Shown piece by piece: positions 18,180-21,076 of a stretch of DNA of 21,076 nt. The stretch is from the NCBI GenBank assembly GCA_004151065.3, contig NWUY0300066411.1:1-21076 (forward strand), read 5' to 3'. The notes below the pieces were generated by a model. The model was given only the letters and a program-made list of their open reading frames with translations. It did not search any database and was not told where the DNA came from. Source of the stretch: Larix sibirica. Taxonomy: Eukaryota > Streptophyta > Pinopsida > Pinales > Pinaceae. Made by a program: the position numbers and the translations under genes. Positions within the stretch are counted from its first letter, which is position 1. Every line of letters starts with the position of its first letter.

Positions 18180-18338
18180 CTGCATCCACCCTTTCCATTC
18201 CTCAGTTTGATGCCTATTCAAATATAGGATAGTCTTTCCTGTGACTGGAGACTTTTCAGTATGCTTCCTTAGAGATGTCATCCAAGAAACAATGATAAGG
18301 AGCAAATAGAGGAAGAGGAAGAGATCCCGGCTATAACT
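18180..18338 (-). CDS. RWA: Exon of an RWA-type O-acetyltransferase (CAS1 domain)
   Basis: An intact 159-bp, 53-codon exon. RWA proteins are multi-pass Golgi membrane proteins needed for O-acetylation of plant cell-wall polysaccharides. Seen: [20 protein letters not shown] (a membrane segment), then [20 protein letters not shown] and KGWMQ. The block [14 protein letters not shown] is the hallmark of plant RWA/CAS1 proteins, where the family continues with VLFLMYHYF. The splice sites are canonical on the minus strand: acceptor ...ttttgctgtgcag|AGTTAT at 18338/18339 and donor GATGCAG|gttatttg at 18180/18179. The exon starts and ends in phase 0. There are no stops or shifts, unlike everything around it. 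Neighbouring RWA exons were not recognised in the window. It may therefore belong to a gene with very long introns, as is common in conifers, or be an isolated exon of a broken copy. Confidence 0.88.
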
Positions 18339-18566
18339 CTGCACAGCAAAAGCACAGTATATTAGAAAATCCAAAGATTAAAAATAATAAAGTTTGAATC
18401 ATATAAATTGGCATTAAACTAATCCACATTATCACTTTACCAAAGGTGCACTAAGAAAAATATATAATTGTGCAATCTATGCAAATATTGCTGACAGAAT
18501 TATAGTGACTTAAGACAAAATATCTTTCATGTTGTGCAGAATCTGCATGACAATGAATAACATTAC

Positions 18567-18705
18567 CTGGAATCCTAGGCAGTCCCCTGGGATATAATTG
18601 ACAATATATACGACAGTCCTACTGGATGCTTTTTGGTCATCCCTGGTTATTACTATTATTGTCTTCTTTCCTTTACTTAATGGAAATGATGGGTTGGAAT
18701 CGATC
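18567..18705 (-). CDS. Unidentified exon candidate upstream of the RWA exon
   Basis: An open 139-bp stretch on the minus strand, 46 codons: IDSNPSFPLSKGKKTIIVIT, RDDQKASSRTVVYIVNYIPG, DCLGFQ. It ends at a good donor (TTCCAG|gtaatg at 18567/18566) and may begin at an acceptor (caaattag|GATCG at 18705/18706) after a T-rich run. It ends in phase 0, compatible with the RWA exon that follows 228 bp further on. Its sequence does not match the part of RWA expected there, and no family is recognised. It may be a gene-specific exon, an exon of another gene, or chance. The truncated copia element begins only about 20 bp away. Confidence 0.4.
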
Positions 18706-18794
18706 CTAATTTGTATTATAAAAAGATAAACACAAGGTTCTTGATAAGTTGAGAATTACAAAGAGTTCTAAGAAGTTCATTGCATGGTGCAAGA

Positions 18795-19658
18795 CAGAGT
18801 TGGGTTGCAAGCCTGATATGAAAGATATCAACTTTATGCACCATTTTTGGGTCTAGAGGTTTGGTAGGGTACAACTGAGGTCTTCCTTGGACAGCAACAT
18901 ACACAGTGGAGAATCTAAAAAGATTTCGGATGGATTGTAAGCCATTAGCCACTCCTATGGTTCCAAGTCTAAAGTTACATGTTGATTTAGTTTCAGGTTT
19001 GGTAGATCCTTCTCTGTGTATAGGCAGTTGATTGGTTCCCTTATGTATGTGGAGAATACTAGGCCCAATATATTTTTGCAATGAATACTTTGAACCAGTT
19101 CATGGTTGAACTCAAGCAGATTCATTGGATTGTTGCAAAGCATGTTCTCAATACTTAAGGGCACATTTTATAATGGCTTGAGGTACATGGGAGATGGTGA
19201 GTTGATGCTGCATGTTTTTGTTGACTCAGAGTTGGGTTGCAAGCTTGATATGAAAGATATCAGCTTTATGCACCATTTTTGGGTCTAGAGGTTTGGTAGG
19301 GTACAACTGAGGTCTTCCTTGGACAGCAACATACACAGTGGAGAATCTAAAAAGATTTTGGATGGATTGTAAACCATTAGCCACTCCTATGGTTCCAAAT
19401 CTAAAGTTACATGTTGATTTAGTTTCAGGTTTGGTAGATCCTTCTCTGTGTATAGGCAGTTGATTGGTTCCCTTATGTATGTGGTGAATACTAGGCCCAA
19501 TATATTTTTGCAATGAATACTTTGAGCCAGTTCATGGTTGAACTCAAGCAGATTCATTGGATTGTTGCAAAGCATGTTCTCAATACTTAAGGGCACATTT
19601 TATAATGGCTTGAGGTACATGGGAGATGGTGAGTTGATGCTGCATGTTTTTGTTGACT
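18795..19658 (+). repeat. 432-bp in-frame tandem duplication in copia pol
   Basis: Two adjacent units, 18795-19226 and 19227-19658, about 98% identical (around eight differences seen). The period is 144 codons. Both break points share CAGA (aagaCAGAgttggg at the start, gactCAGAttagac at the end), a microhomology that fits unequal exchange or replication slippage. The join fuses the start of RNase H to the reverse-transcriptase segment DMKD. Confidence 0.9.
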
Positions 19659-20115
19659 CAGATTAGACGTTAGACGCAAATGCTAGGAAAAGCACTTCAA
19701 GGTTTTATTTCAGTGTGGGGTCACGTATGATATTTTGGTTCAGGAGGAAGAAAGCAATTGCAATCAGTTCAACAACGGCAGAGTATATTGCAGCTAACTC
19801 TGCTAGTTGTGAAGCCATATGGCTTCGCAAGTCAATAGTAGAGTTGATCAATCAGATGTTGGAGCCTACGGTGATTCACTGTGACAATCAGAGTTGCATC
19901 AAACTCTCTGAGAATCCAGTATTTCATGATCGCTCCAAGCACATCAATATCCAATACCAAATATCAGGAACCATTCCGTACAGAGGGTTCAGAATGAAGC
20001 AATTGTTCATGCATACGGATTCGCAAGTTGCAAACATCTTGATGAAGCCCCTGGTTAAAGGGAAGTTTGAGATGCTTAAGGAGAGACTTGGCTTCGTGGA
20101 AAACAATTTCCTCCC

Positions 20116-20123
20116 AAAGAGGG
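20116..20123 (+). promoter_or_regulatory. Polypurine tract before the 3' LTR
   Basis: AAAGAGGG directly before the proposed LTR start, at the end of the pol frame (LPKR), is the usual place for the primer of plus-strand DNA synthesis in this copia group. Confidence 0.55.
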
Positions 20124-20727
20124 TATTAAAGTTTACATGTTGCTCCGTGTGTTCACCTTCAGCAGAAATGCACCTACAGCAGACCCTCGTTTCTCTTAAT
20201 TCTTTTGCACGTCTGTGTGGATTAGACCATTTGCAGTTTTAGCTTTTTGTTGTTATTAGATTGTTCCAGATTTAGCTTTTGCTTTAATTAGAAGGTTACT
20301 TTATTTTGCTTTTCCAGGTCTAGGAAAAGGTGCCAACGTTGGAGAGTTTTCCAAATTTAACTAAAATGTATGTGTTGGAGGATTTTTCAAGATTAAAACA
20401 AGGCAGTCTATTCAAGGAAATCTGCTCATACAAAAGCACACACTTCTCTAGGATAAATTTAGGGTTTAGGGTTTTGCTTCTAAACTTAGGAGCTCTATTT
20501 TGAAAACCCTTGCCTTCTTCATCTATAAAAGAAGGTAGAGTGGGCAAGTGTTATTCAATTTTATTTTGAGTTAATGATTAGCTAGTTATGTAATATCTTC
20601 TTCCTTTTGAGTTAATAAAGAGTGTTGTGATTGGTTACTCCAATTTTGTAGCTTCTTGTTCATATTTTCATAATTATGTGTTTTCAGATCTAGCATTCCT
20701 ATACTCACAGGTTTGATAAAATTAACA
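20124..20727 (+). repeat. 3' LTR of the truncated copia element
   Basis: About 604 bp. It starts tattaaag (probably a mutated TGTTAA) and ends ...aaaattaaca, giving an imperfect TGTTAA/TTAACA terminal repeat. A TATA box (tataaaag, 20524-20531) and a polyadenylation signal (aataaa, 20614-20619) lie 90 bp apart, defining R. Two TTTAGGG units (20458-20471) lie in U3. Termini are placed by composition and position because no second LTR is available for comparison. Confidence 0.6.
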
Positions 20728-21076
20728 GTTTTGGTCACCTAAGGTTTGAATCTAAGTTACCGGAAACGGTCATGCACCCTCCTTGAAACGGCATTCCAAG
20801 TTTCCTAAATGGAAACGGATTAGATACAGGGCTGATACGTGGTGGATCCATATCTGACCTGGATGGTACGGATTGGCTGATTTGGAAACGGATCCACCTG
20901 TTATCACATTCATAATAGCTAGGGCTACCATGTCTTCAAACCAGTTTTCAGTACTTTTCTGAGCCAGTCCTTTTGCTATGAGATGCATGAGATCAGCAGT
21001 CGATGAGCACCTTTTCTATGATCACTCATACTTTCAGCAGATCCAGAGCATCCATTTTCAGCCTTATGCCAGGACT
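20728..21076. other. Flanking sequence with repeated GGAAACGG octamers
   Basis: No gene is assigned. Four (G/T)GAAACGG octamers lie at 20762, 20784, 20811 and 20884. A minus-strand open frame (20988-20770) includes MHLIAKGLAQKSTENWFEDM and VALAIMNVITGG, which reads like protein, but no family or convincing splice pair is evident. It may be an exon of the minus-strand gene or chance. Confidence 0.35.

Larger units (their letters stand above)
18730..20126 (+). pseudogene. pol: Copia reverse transcriptase end plus RNase H, tandemly duplicated
   Basis: A 5'-truncated pol. It begins in reverse transcriptase after the (missing) YVDD site: KFIAWCKTEL, DMKDINFMHHFWV. In other frames come the thumb (CKPLATPMVP), LVDPSLCI and RQLIGSLMYVENTRPNI, with several stops and shifts. 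The block 18795-19226 is repeated at 19227-19658. RNase H follows: VDSD with a stop at 19664, then ARKSTSRFYFSVGSRMIFWF, SSTTAEYIAANSASCEAIWL, HCDNQSCIKLSENPVFHDRS and KGKFEMLKERLGFVEN. The Asp of VDSD, the Glu of AEY and the Asp of CDN, all part of the RNase H catalytic set, remain. The frame 19667-20239 is open and runs through the LTR edge because the usual stop there is lost. Confidence 0.87.

Noticed and set aside
18716-19596. Minus-strand open frames of 69-121 codons, repeated twice
   Set aside because: They are the complement of copia reverse-transcriptase sequence, which is clearly recognisable on the plus strand; the repetition is due to the 432-bp duplication.
20728-20745. Primer binding site after the LTR ending at 20727 (gttttggtcacc)
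   Set aside because: It matches TGGTATCAGAGC in the first five bases only; the LTR follows pol, so it is a 3' LTR and none is expected.

Overview
This is a piece of a large, repeat-filled plant nuclear genome, most likely a gymnosperm (conifer, or a cycad or ginkgo). The reasons are: introns with plant-type splice sites; one exon of a plant cell-wall O-acetylation gene (RWA family, CAS1 domain); terpene-synthase remnants that resemble gymnosperm sequences; and many old, nested, mutated Ty1-copia and Ty3-gypsy retroelements. There are no bacterial features, rRNA, tRNA or CRISPR arrays. Three single N characters, each flanked by near-duplicate sequence, mark joins in a draft assembly.

Layout. 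1-600: AT-rich, with an LTR-like promoter region. 623-1992 (+): a decayed retroelement protein, an RNase H-like domain followed in the same frame by an unidentified Cys/His-containing region. 3440-5870 (+): two diverged direct copies of a terpene-synthase pseudogene fragment (about 3440-4100 and 5200-5870), with a decayed gypsy-type gag between them. 6571-8344 (-): a truncated copia element keeping its 5' LTR, primer binding site, leader and start of gag. 8540-8737 and 13656-14717 (+): the two halves of another copia element (protease region, unidentified ORF, polypurine tract, 3' LTR). Its protease region is split by a third copia element on the minus strand, 8738-13650. That element has both LTRs, a tRNA-iMet-type primer binding site, leader, gag and protease, but no integrase, reverse transcriptase or RNase H, so it is a deletion derivative. 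A 213-bp SINE-like insertion sits in its 3' LTR.

14819-15151 (-): a possible kelch-repeat gene fragment. 15152-18179: mostly non-coding, with two short tandem duplications and a clean 274-bp Mutator-like MITE (31-bp terminal inverted repeats, 9-bp target duplication). 18180-18338 (-): an intact RWA-type exon with canonical splice sites, the only convincing functional coding sequence here. A second, unidentified exon candidate lies at 18567-18705 (-). 18730-20727 (+): a 5'-truncated copia element (end of reverse transcriptase, RNase H, 3' LTR) carrying a nearly identical 432-bp in-frame tandem duplication. 20728-21076: unassigned sequence with repeated GGAAACGG octamers.

The genes do not form a pathway. 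The window reads as intronic or intergenic DNA built up by layered retroelement insertions around a host gene on the minus strand. Identities come from motif recognition by eye, and percent identities are estimates.
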